Of a stretch of 12,051 bases of DNA, positions 5,985-12,051 are shown in pieces. Made by a program: the position numbers and the translations under genes. Positions within the stretch are counted from its first letter, which is position 1, and each line of letters starts with the position of its first letter. The stretch comes from SLJM01 sp964415785 (GTDB lineage: Bacteria; Myxococcota_A; Bradymonadia; Bradymonadales; Bradymonadaceae). Where the stretch lies: NCBI GenBank assembly GCA_964415785.1, contig CAYQBU010000122.1:1-12051 (forward strand), given 5' to 3'. The notes beneath the pieces were generated by a model. It ran no database searches. It had not been told where the DNA came from and worked only from the letters and a program-made list of their open reading frames with translations.

Positions 5985-6638
5985 TTACTCCTCGCCCCAT
6001 ATCTCTCTGAGGAAAGGTGCCCGACCGGACCCCTCATAATACGCGTTATACCGTCTCGGATTCTTCTTATAATAATCTTGATGGTACTCCTCGCCGACCC
6101 AGAATTCGCCGGCCTCTCGTATCTCGGTGACCACCGGGTCATCGAAGGGCCCCTCGTCGTCCATACGCCTCTTCGACGTCTGTGCCACCTCCCGCTGGGC
6201 CTCGTCGGCCACAAAGATCGCCGTCCGATAGTGATCGCCTCGATCTGCAAACTGGCCCCCATCGTCGGTGGGATCGATACTTCGCCAGAAAACATCCAAG
6301 ACCTCTTCGTAGCTTATTTGATCGCCGTCAAAGCGCACCTCCACCGCCTCCAGGTGATCCGTCTGCCCCGAACTCACCGCCTCATAGGTCGGCGCATCCA
6401 CGCTGCCTCCGCTATAGCCCACACGGGTATCGATGACCCCCTCTAGCTCATCAAACGGCGGCTGCATGCACCAAAAACATCCCCCGGCCAAAACCGCTAC
6501 CTCTTCTCTATCCGAGGTCGTTTCCTGGGAGCGCTCCGTCGCTTCTTGCTCGGCTTTATCTGGCGACGACTGACATCCTAGCGCCAACAGCATCAGCACC
6601 ACCATCGAAAAATTCACCATCTTCATCACCACTCTCAC
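5985..6638 (-). CDS. msrA: Peptide methionine (S)-S-oxide reductase MsrA, predicted lipoprotein
   Basis: MsrA reduces the S form of methionine sulfoxide, free or in proteins, back to methionine. This 217-residue copy begins with a short lipoprotein-type signal (hydrophobic core then LALGC, Cys 22), so it is probably anchored in the cell envelope with an acidic spacer (23-45) before the enzyme domain. The catalytic block is GGCFWC, with C54 as nucleophile and C57 close by. Further family motifs are GYSGG, SGQTDHLEAVEV, DRGDHYRTAIF and EEYHQDYYKKNP. The C-terminal recycling Cys pair of E. coli-type MsrA is absent, so C57 or an outside thiol must regenerate the enzyme. GTG at 6638 is chosen because GGAGG lies 8 bases upstream; ATG at 6626 and GTG at 6677 are alternatives. 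It is the first gene of a coupled pair with the NERD gene. Confidence 0.93.
   Translation of the reverse strand: MRVVMKMVNFSMVVLMLLALGCQSSPDKAEQEATERSQETTSDREEVAVLAGGCFWCMQPPFDELEGVIDTRVGYSGGSVDAPTYEAVSSGQTDHLEAVEVRFDGDQISYEEVLDVFWRSIDPTDDGGQFADRGDHYRTAIFVADEAQREVAQTSKRRMDDEGPFDDPVVTEIREAGEFWVGEEYHQDYYKKNPRRYNAYYEGSGRAPFLREIWGEE
5988..5993 (-). promoter_or_regulatory. Shine-Dalgarno of the NERD gene embedded in the msrA 3' end
   Basis: Read on the minus strand this is GAGGAG, which encodes the last two Glu residues of MsrA. It is followed by the msrA TAA, two bases, and the ATG of the NERD gene. The 5-base spacing is workable, and the arrangement decides the start at 5982. Confidence 0.75.
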
Positions 6639-6791
6639 GTCCTCTGCCTCCAAGCCTGAGGGGCTATCATTTGCCACGCCGTGCCAACCGCGCTAGGTTA
6701 ATCCGCCGCGTTCCGAGCCTATCTCGGTTCTCTATCTACTTCGTAATACACGGGGCTTGCTCCTTCCATTCCCACGAATTGTACGTCTACC
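6639..6791. other. Divergent intergenic region between msrA and the lipoprotein gene
   Basis: The 153 bases between these divergent starts must hold the promoters for both operons. I see no pair of consensus -35/-10 boxes. TAATAC at 6744-6749 is a fair plus-strand -10 candidate, but the bases 17 upstream (ATCTCG) are a poor -35. A 5-bp inverted repeat, CCGAG/CTCGG with loop CCTAT (6713-6727), could be an operator, but is short enough to be chance. Confidence 0.4.
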
Positions 6792-7871
6792 ATGACTTTT
6801 GCACGACCACTCCTCATCTCTCTGGGGCTGCTCTTCGTTCTCCTGTCCACTTCTCTGAGCTGTGGACCCGACTTCGATCCCTACTGGAAAGTCGATCGAC
6901 TTCGCATCCTCGGTATCCAGGCCGACCCGGTCATCGCCCGTCCCATGGAGCCCACCACCCTTCGAGCTGAAGTCTGGGCGCCCGATGATCCCATCGACTA
7001 CCAGTGGTCCTGGTGTCCCCTGCGCCTCTCCGCTCAGGATGAGTATCGCTGCCCCATCGACGCCGACGACTTCGCCCAGTGGATCGACGAAGACGACTTC
7101 GACGACGATCCCTTTGATCTGGGCGACGAGTCAGAGGCGACCTTTACCAACCCCTTCGAGCCCGACGAGGTTCAAGCCTTTTGTGAGGCCATCCAGGCCG
7201 CCATCCTGGATGCCGCCGGCGATCAGGCCCTGGCCGAATTTTTGCCCGGTGGCGACTGCAGCGATGGCTACGAGGTCAGTATTCGCCTCGCCGTCTCCAC
7301 CGACAGCAAAGAGCTCGTCGCCGCCAAGCGCTTTCGCCTCTGGGCCGGTGGCGACGAGCCCAACGAAAACCCCTCCATCGAGGGCATCCAATTTCGACCC
7401 GACGACCCCGATGACGCCCAACGCCTGGCCGAGGACTTTGACTGGCCTATCGATCCCGACGCTCCCCATGACGAGCACTGGGTCGATAGCGACCTCGACA
7501 CCCCTCTAAGTGTCCCTCCGGATCTAGCTCTGGAGTGGCGCACCCTCATCGACCCCGACTCCGTCCTCACCTACACCCCGCCCACTCCTCGCGGCAGCGA
7601 CGAGCCTCCCGAGCCGCGCCAGGAATCCTACGTCTACCGCCACTTCACCACCCTCGGCGATATCGGCTCCAGCCGCCACCTCTTTTCGCCTCAGCAAAAC
7701 ACCCTTGAGGAAGCCTCCAAGACCGACTTTGACGTCGATCCCGATAGCCTCGACGACTGCCTGGAACCCATCGATGGGGGCTGCTCCATCAAACTCTGGA
7801 CCGTCGTTCGCGACAGCCGCCTCGGCCAGAGCTGGGCCGCCACCTCCCTTGAGCTTCGGGAGGACTCATGA
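6792..7871 (+). CDS. Acidic putative outer-membrane lipoprotein, partner of the TonB-dependent receptor
   Basis: This 359-residue protein has a signal peptide with a hydrophobic core (7-22) and a lipobox-like end, SLSC, with Cys 24 as the likely lipidated residue. The -3/-2 positions are not ideal. The mature part begins CGPDFDPYWKVDRLRIL, resembling lipoproteins from myxobacteria-like genomes that start with an Ig-like strand pattern. It is very acidic, with Asp/Glu clusters at about 92-120 and 205-240. Further cysteines (such as those in WCPLR and YRCPID) could form disulfides. I do not recognise a catalytic domain. The stop overlaps the next start as ATGA, so it is translated with the TonB-dependent receptor. 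By analogy with SusD-like or other surface lipoproteins it may capture substrate for the receptor, which is inference only. No Shine-Dalgarno is obvious upstream of the ATG. Confidence 0.8.
   Translation: MTFARPLLISLGLLFVLLSTSLSCGPDFDPYWKVDRLRILGIQADPVIARPMEPTTLRAEVWAPDDPIDYQWSWCPLRLSAQDEYRCPIDADDFAQWIDEDDFDDDPFDLGDESEATFTNPFEPDEVQAFCEAIQAAILDAAGDQALAEFLPGGDCSDGYEVSIRLAVSTDSKELVAAKRFRLWAGGDEPNENPSIEGIQFRPDDPDDAQRLAEDFDWPIDPDAPHDEHWVDSDLDTPLSVPPDLALEWRTLIDPDSVLTYTPPTPRGSDEPPEPRQESYVYRHFTTLGDIGSSRHLFSPQQNTLEEASKTDFDVDPDSLDDCLEPIDGGCSIKLWTVVRDSRLGQSWAATSLELREDS
7858..7863 (+). promoter_or_regulatory. Shine-Dalgarno for the receptor inside the lipoprotein gene
   Basis: GGGAGG ends 4 bases before the ATG at 7868 and lies in the last codons of the lipoprotein gene. 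With the ATGA overlap it supports translational coupling and fixes the receptor start. Confidence 0.65.
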
Positions 7872-10741
7872 ACGTCCCCCTGGATCACTGGCGACGACTA
7901 GCCCTCATCTGCCTTGCCGTGACCATCTTTGTGGCCGCCTTTTTCCTCCCTGGCGGCGCCAACGCCGAACCCGAGGTCGTCCCCCCGTCGCTGGTCCATG
8001 AAGTCGAGGCCCAATACACCGACGAGGCCCTGGACGCCCGCATCGAAGGCGAGGTGGTCGTCGACATCCAGATCGATGACCAGGGCCAGGTCGCCGACGT
8101 GGAACTCCTCGAGGGGCTGGGCTATGGCCTCGACGAAGCGGCCATCGACGCCGTCGAGCAATTCCGATTTCGACCGGCCACCGTCGACGGCCAACCCGTC
8201 CCCGTGGTCATCGACTACACCATCCGTTTTAGCCTCCCCACACTCCCCGCCGCCTTTGAGGGCACCATCGAGGCTGCCGACGACGGCGGGCCCATCGCCA
8301 ACGCGACCATCACCATTCGCTACGCCGGCGACGACTTCGATCCCCCACCCGAGGCCACGGAGACCACCAACCGCCAGGGACGCTTTGCCTTCGACGATCT
8401 TCCCGCCGGCCTCTACACGGTCCACCTCCAACTCCAGGACCACGGCGACGTGGACACCGACATCGAACTCGTCGCCGGTGAGACCTCAGAGGCCAACTAC
8501 ACCGTCTCCCCCGCCGACGTCGTCTTTCAGGGCCAGATCCGCGAGGCCGGAACCCGCGATCGCCTCGCCGGCATGCGCCTCCAGATTTTGGACCCTGACT
8601 CCGGCGATGTGTTGCGCGACGACTTCTCCGAGCGCGGCGGGCGCTTCGCCTTCCGCGGCCTCGAGCCCGACGACTACCTTCTGCGCGTCTCCGGCTCCGG
8701 CTACTCCACCACCTCCTTCGAATTCGACATTGCCGACGGCCAGGTCACCTCTGGCAATTTCTACATCCGCGCCGACGACTACGGCGGCCTCACCGTTCGC
8801 ACCACCGAGGACCGACCCCGCTCCGAAGTCGATCGCCAGACCATCGGCCTCGAAGAGATACGCCGCGTCCCCGGCGCCGGCACCGACGTCGTGCGCGTCG
8901 TCGAAAACCTGCCCGGCGTCGCCCGCACGGCCTTTGGCGGACAACCCATCATCCGCGGCGCCGCTCCTCAGGACACCGAGATCTTTCTGGAGGGCGACCC
9001 CATCCCCAACGCCTTCCACTTTCTCGCCGGCCCCGCCGTCGTCGCCACCGAGATGATCGACTCCGTCGACTTCTATCCCGGCAACTTCAGCACCGCCTTT
9101 GGCCGCGCCACCGCCGGCATCGTCGACCTTCGCACACGCTCACCCCGCGACGACCGCTTTGCCGGCTTTGCCGAAGTCGACCTCCTCGACGCCTCTGCCA
9201 TCATCGAGGGACCGATCACCGACAATATCAGCTTCGCCCTCGCCGGGCGTCGCAGTTATTACGACCTCTTTTTACCCTCCCTCTTGGAACGCGCTGGCAG
9301 CGATACCTTCATCTCTCCGCGTTACTACGACTACCAGGCCTGGACCACCTACCGATCCGACGGCGGCAACCACAAATTGGAGCTCTTCGTCTACGGCTCC
9401 AACGACGCCCTGGAGATCCGATTTCCCGACGACGAACCCGAGGGCGACACCCGGGTCCAGACCACGGGCGCCGGCTTCGATACCTTCTTCGATCGCGCCC
9501 AATTCAACTGGGAGTGGACCCCGGAAAGCTTGCCCCTCGACACCTCTTTGATGGCCTCCTATGGCCGAAACCAATTTGGCTTCGAGGTCGCCGACAACCT
9601 CTTTTTCGACCTCTCCTTTTTCCAGACTCAATTTCGCTACGACACCCGCCTGGACATCGCCGACAACCTCGAACTTCGCTCCGGCCTCGACATTCAGCTC
9701 TCCAGCGGTACCGCCGAATTTGCGGCACCTCCTTTCGATGCCGAACCCGACGCCACCGCCGGCGGTGGACCTCCCTTTACGCTTCCCGAGGAGGGCGTCG
9801 ACAGCATCAGCGACCAGACCCTCTACTACCCCGCTGTCTACAGCGAGTTCGACTACACCATCGCCGATCGCTGGACCCTGACCCCTGGCCTTCGCCTCGA
9901 CTACTATGGCGATGTCGACCGATGGGCCCCCGCCCCTCGTTTTTCCTCGCGCTTTGACGTCACCGACGACTGGACCGCCAAGGGCGGCATCGGCCTCTTT
10001 ACCCAACCGCCCATCCCCGGCCAGACCGACGACACCCTGGGCAACCCCGACATCACCTTCGAGAGCGCAACCCATTACGCCGTCGGCGCCGAATGGACGC
10101 CCCGCGACTTTCTGGAAGTCGACACCACCATCTATCTTCGCCGCAACCACGATCTCGTCGAGCCCTCCTCCAATCAGCAGGTCGACGACGACGGTCAACG
10201 CCAGCCCCAGGTCTTTAGCAACGACGGCCGTGGCCGCGCCTACGGCTGGGAGCTTCTCCTTCGCCATTACCCTCGCAACGATTTCTTTGGCTGGGTGAGC
10301 TATACCCTTTCGCGCTCCGAGCGCCTGGACACCGACGACGGCGACTGGTTTCTCGTCGACACCGACCAGACCCATATCTTAACCCTCGTTGCCGGCTACT
10401 CCCTTCCCCGAAACTTCGATATCTCCGGGCGCTTCCGCCTCGTCTCCGGTAACCCCGACACCCCCGTCGTCGGCGCCACCTTCGACGCCGACCAGGACAC
10501 CTACCGTCCCCGCCGCGGCCCCACCAACTCCGTTCGAAACGCCACCTTCAACCAACTCGACCTGCGCCTCGATCGCCGCTTCGTCTTCGACACCTGGCAG
10601 ATGTCGGCCTACCTCGACATCTCCAACGTCTACAACGCCACCAACCCCGAAGGCACCCAGTATAACTACGATTACAGCGAATCCGCCCCCCTGCGTGGAC
10701 TGCCATTTTTGCCCACCCTCGGCATCTCCGCCCGATTTTGA
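7868..10741 (+). CDS. TonB-dependent receptor with N-terminal TonB-type domain and two CarboxypepD_reg-like domains
   Basis: This 957-residue outer-membrane receptor takes up a ligand using energy passed from the inner membrane through TonB. Order of parts: signal peptide 1-33 (cleavage after ANA); a TonB C-terminal-type domain about 38-121, with GEVVVDIQIDDQGQV and AAIDAVEQFRFRPA as in TonB itself; two carboxypeptidase-regulatory-like beta-sandwich domains about 130-213 and 218-300 (each with a GRFAF turn); a plug domain about 323-425 (LPGVARTAFGG, IIRGAAP, VDFYPGNFSTAFGRATAGIVDLRT); and a beta-barrel to the C-terminal Phe (GISARF). A classical TonB box is not obvious. The fusion places a TonB-like module in the periplasm as part of the receptor, an arrangement known in myxobacteria-like genomes. 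The substrate cannot be read from sequence. No haem- or siderophore-specific motif is apparent. Confidence 0.93.
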   Translation: MNVPLDHWRRLALICLAVTIFVAAFFLPGGANAEPEVVPPSLVHEVEAQYTDEALDARIEGEVVVDIQIDDQGQVADVELLEGLGYGLDEAAIDAVEQFRFRPATVDGQPVPVVIDYTIRFSLPTLPAAFEGTIEAADDGGPIANATITIRYAGDDFDPPPEATETTNRQGRFAFDDLPAGLYTVHLQLQDHGDVDTDIELVAGETSEANYTVSPADVVFQGQIREAGTRDRLAGMRLQILDPDSGDVLRDDFSERGGRFAFRGLEPDDYLLRVSGSGYSTTSFEFDIADGQVTSGNFYIRADDYGGLTVRTTEDRPRSEVDRQTIGLEEIRRVPGAGTDVVRVVENLPGVARTAFGGQPIIRGAAPQDTEIFLEGDPIPNAFHFLAGPAVVATEMIDSVDFYPGNFSTAFGRATAGIVDLRTRSPRDDRFAGFAEVDLLDASAIIEGPITDNISFALAGRRSYYDLFLPSLLERAGSDTFISPRYYDYQAWTTYRSDGGNHKLELFVYGSNDALEIRFPDDEPEGDTRVQTTGAGFDTFFDRAQFNWEWTPESLPLDTSLMASYGRNQFGFEVADNLFFDLSFFQTQFRYDTRLDIADNLELRSGLDIQLSSGTAEFAAPPFDAEPDATAGGGPPFTLPEEGVDSISDQTLYYPAVYSEFDYTIADRWTLTPGLRLDYYGDVDRWAPAPRFSSRFDVTDDWTAKGGIGLFTQPPIPGQTDDTLGNPDITFESATHYAVGAEWTPRDFLEVDTTIYLRRNHDLVEPSSNQQVDDDGQRQPQVFSNDGRGRAYGWELLLRHYPRNDFFGWVSYTLSRSERLDTDDGDWFLVDTDQTHILTLVAGYSLPRNFDISGRFRLVSGNPDTPVVGATFDADQDTYRPRRGPTNSVRNATFNQLDLRLDRRFVFDTWQMSAYLDISNVYNATNPEGTQYNYDYSESAPLRGLPFLPTLGISARF

Positions 10742-10771
10742 GATCGCTGCGCTTTTATTCCCCTCTCCCAT

Positions 10772-10800
10772 TTGTGCATTTCATTGCCTCTTGTTACACT
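10772..10800 (+). promoter_or_regulatory. Weak candidate sigma-70-type promoter
   Basis: TTGTGC (10772-10777) and TACACT (10795-10800) are 17 bases apart, the ideal spacing, but match the consensus boxes at only 3 and 4 of 6 positions. Its location ahead of a new secreted-protein gene and in an AT-richer patch gives mild support. Confidence 0.25.
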
Positions 10801-10830
10801 CCTAACACGTTTCAGTTTCACGAAGACCTT

Positions 10831-10977
10831 ATGAGCGTATCGCAACCGCCCCTCGACATCGCGACTCGTCGAGTTGTGCCCGACTCACGCGTTGCGGTCG
10901 CTCTTTCCCTCCATTGGAACATTTCTCTGGAGGATTTGAGAACCTCTGATTGGTTATTCTTTCGCCTGGAGAACTGA
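10831..10977 (+). CDS. Possible 48-residue upstream ORF or leader peptide
   Basis: An ATG at 10831 opens 48 codons that end with TGA at 10975-10977, two bases before the ATG of the secreted protein gene (TGATAATG). A weak GAAGA lies 4 bases upstream. The predicted product (starts MSVSQPPLDIATRR, ends FFRLEN) matches nothing I know. Codon use is mixed and lacks the strong C-ending bias of real plus-strand genes, which argues against a conserved protein. The downstream gene's Shine-Dalgarno GGAG lies within this frame, so translation of it could affect access to that site. It is probably not a functional gene. Confidence 0.2.
   Translation: MSVSQPPLDIATRRVVPDSRVAVALSLHWNISLEDLRTSDWLFFRLEN
10968..10971 (+). 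promoter_or_regulatory. Shine-Dalgarno of the secreted Kazal-like protein gene
   Basis: GGAG lies 8 bases before the ATG at 10980, within CTGGAGAACTGATA. It is one of the clearest ribosome-binding sites in the window and sets the start of a gene whose end lies outside it. Confidence 0.7.
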
Positions 10978-10979
10978 TA

Positions 10980-12051
10980 ATGCGAAGATCATCCCATTTA
11001 TTCTTAACCGCGGCCTGTGCCGTCGCCGTCTTTGCTGGCGCGACATTTGCTCAGATCGCCGACGCCAAAGCCTGTGGCGGTCCCACGCCCAGCGACTGCG
11101 GCATCTCGGCGAATTGTGCCATCGTCGTCAACGCCAATAGCGCGACGCATCCTGAGGAAGTCATTACCTCTATCGTCAACTCCAGCATTTTTCTCGGGGT
11201 CCTGACCAACAGCAGTCAGTGCAACAACCTTGCTGATAATACTCAGGCCCACCTCGAGGTGCACAAGAGTTGTCGAGATCTCACCGAGTCGGGCTCCCAA
11301 TTCGAATATATGGGCACCCAGGATTTTACCCTCGATACCGAGGGCGGTCTCAACCGGTTCATCAAGTCTCTCGACTTCGACCCCGGGCCCGCACGTGAAT
11401 GCCTCTTGGAAGGTGATCTGACCGTCGACTTCTTTACTCCCAATTGGTTTGGGACCTTTTTCGGCGTCAACAACCTCTCCATCCAGACTGAATGTGCCCC
11501 CCAAAATCACTGCCTCTCCAGCACCAACCCCGACAACCCCAGCGAACCCTATATCGGGATTGAGCTTGAAGATGGCGACGGAATTATCTCCTCGCGTCCT
11601 GGCCAACCAGAGGTCTTTTCTTACACCGTAACCAATAACTCCCTGTTGCCGTTCTCCGGTTCCATGAGTCTCGACAGTGCCAACGCCGACGCTCCCACCA
11701 CCATCGAGGGGCCAGATCTGGTTCCGGTGCCCGAATTCGACGTCGACCTTCAATGCGATTCCTCGGATCTCGATCCCCCCGAGGAAGACGACCTCCAGGA
11801 TTGCTCCGGCACCGATGGTGGGTCTATCTGCGGCTGTGACCAGCGAACCTACGCAAGCCATTGCGAACTGGAAAATGCCGGCGCCGAGTTCTTCCACGAT
11901 GGACCGTGCCACGAAGGACCTTCACCTCAGGCCTTCTCCTCCTCCATGGAGGGCGATGGCGATAACTTCCCCGTGGCTTTCGTCAGTGACCTTCCCGGCG
12001 AGGATCTCTGCATCCCCATGCCCGACAACCCCGCCTCTTATACCCAGCCGA
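10980..12051 (+). CDS. Secreted cysteine-rich protein with Kazal-like module, 3' truncated
   Basis: This reading frame stays open to the window edge, giving 357 residues of an incomplete protein. A signal peptide is clear: MRRSS, then a hydrophobic core (7-24), with cleavage likely after TFA (24) or ADA (29), so the product is exported. The mature part has many cysteines, consistent with disulfide bonding outside the cytoplasm. Residues 275-310 form a Kazal-like module: C275, then SICGCDQRTYASHCELENAG, then GPC ending at C310. Kazal folds often inhibit serine proteases, but bacterial CGCD-type copies are commonly structural or adhesive repeats, and the inhibitory loop cannot be confirmed. An earlier region (about 200-235) has a PEVFSYTVTNNS beta-strand pattern as in surface or Ig-like proteins. 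Function is unknown. It has its own good Shine-Dalgarno. Confidence 0.85.
   Translation, partial: MRRSSHLFLTAACAVAVFAGATFAQIADAKACGGPTPSDCGISANCAIVVNANSATHPEEVITSIVNSSIFLGVLTNSSQCNNLADNTQAHLEVHKSCRDLTESGSQFEYMGTQDFTLDTEGGLNRFIKSLDFDPGPARECLLEGDLTVDFFTPNWFGTFFGVNNLSIQTECAPQNHCLSSTNPDNPSEPYIGIELEDGDGIISSRPGQPEVFSYTVTNNSLLPFSGSMSLDSANADAPTTIEGPDLVPVPEFDVDLQCDSSDLDPPEEDDLQDCSGTDGGSICGCDQRTYASHCELENAGAEFFHDGPCHEGPSPQAFSSSMEGDGDNFPVAFVSDLPGEDLCIPMPDNPASYTQP

Larger units (their letters stand above)
10742..10979 (+). other. Intergenic leader region upstream of the secreted Kazal-like protein gene
   Basis: This stretch of 238 bases is less GC-rich at its start than the flanking genes. It contains a weak promoter candidate (10772-10800), a perfect 5-bp inverted repeat ACTCG-T-CGAGT (10864-10874), and a 48-codon upstream frame ending 2 bases before the next ATG. 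There is no T-tract hairpin after the receptor stop, so termination of the receptor operon here is unproven. Confidence 0.5.

Noticed and set aside
5442..6039. Plus-strand frames at 5442-5729 and 5647-6039 opposite the NERD gene
   Set aside because: The products are Pro/His/Ala-rich without motifs, and the opposite strand holds a clear NERD domain.
6671..6687. Sigma-54-like sequence on the minus strand upstream of msrA (TTGGCACG followed by GGCAA)
   Set aside because: The GG-to-GC spacing is one base short of the strict requirement and the -12 box lacks TTGC.
7929..9056. A 375-codon plus-strand frame overlapping the start of the receptor
   Set aside because: The product is a Pro/Ser/Thr/Ala-rich low-complexity stretch, typical of an out-of-frame reading of GC-rich coding DNA.
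9272..10375. A 367-codon open frame on the minus strand inside the TonB-dependent receptor gene
   Set aside because: It is antisense to a well-supported receptor, its product is Gly/Val/Ala-rich without motifs, and C-ending codon bias on the sense strand removes stops from this frame.
10738..10830. Upstream extension of the 10831 frame from ATG 10738
   Set aside because: It starts within the receptor's last codon and stop, has no coding-like codon use, and adds no recognisable motif.

Overview
This window is GC-rich chromosomal DNA from a Gram-negative bacterium. The evidence for an outer membrane is a TonB-dependent receptor, two predicted lipoproteins and secreted proteins. Three traits point towards the Myxococcota/Bradymonadota part of the former Deltaproteobacteria: a TonB-type C-terminal domain fused to the front of a receptor, a secreted Cys-rich protein with a CGCD-type Kazal-like module, and a Roadblock/LC7-like small protein. 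Several products are very Asp/Glu-rich, which would fit a saline habitat. The lineage is inferred from style, not from a marker gene match.

Layout, left to right. Positions 1-329 hold the C-terminal end of a type IIA topoisomerase B subunit (ParE/GyrB). Positions 362-1387 encode an unrecognised protein with a split CxxC...CxxC motif. Positions 1451-1861 encode a small DUF2752-type membrane protein. Positions 2032-5049 form a three-gene plus-strand module: a 134-residue Roadblock/LC7-like protein, a 332-residue protein with a long Pro/Ser-rich linker, and a 504-residue fusion of an ABC-type ATPase with a DUSP23-like dual-specificity phosphatase. An attenuator-like set of hairpins ending in a T6 tract lies between the first two genes of this module. 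Positions 5032-6638 (minus strand) hold a lipoprotein-type methionine sulfoxide reductase MsrA, coupled to a downstream NERD-domain protein whose Shine-Dalgarno lies in the last msrA codons. Positions 6792-10741 (plus) hold an acidic lipoprotein and a 957-residue TonB-dependent receptor, joined by an ATGA overlap. From 10980 to the window edge runs the start of a secreted, cysteine-rich protein with a Kazal-like module, preceded by a 48-codon upstream reading frame.

How the genes may work together. The module at 2032-5049 is the least conventional part and the best candidate for an undescribed system. A soluble ABC ATPase with a degenerate signature motif and no membrane partner is fused to a Cys-based phosphatase and sits 4 bases behind a possible scaffold gene. 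The msrA-NERD pair looks like one coupled operon. The lipoprotein-receptor pair looks like an outer-membrane uptake unit.

The plus strand is C-rich relative to G whichever strand is coding. Plus-strand genes favour C-ending codons (GCC, GTC, CTC) and the minus-strand pair favours G-ending ones (GCG, GTG, TTG, GAG). This suggests a strong replication-strand bias with the plus strand as the lagging strand. No tRNA, rRNA, CRISPR array or insertion sequence was seen, and no stretch over 300 bases lacks a gene.
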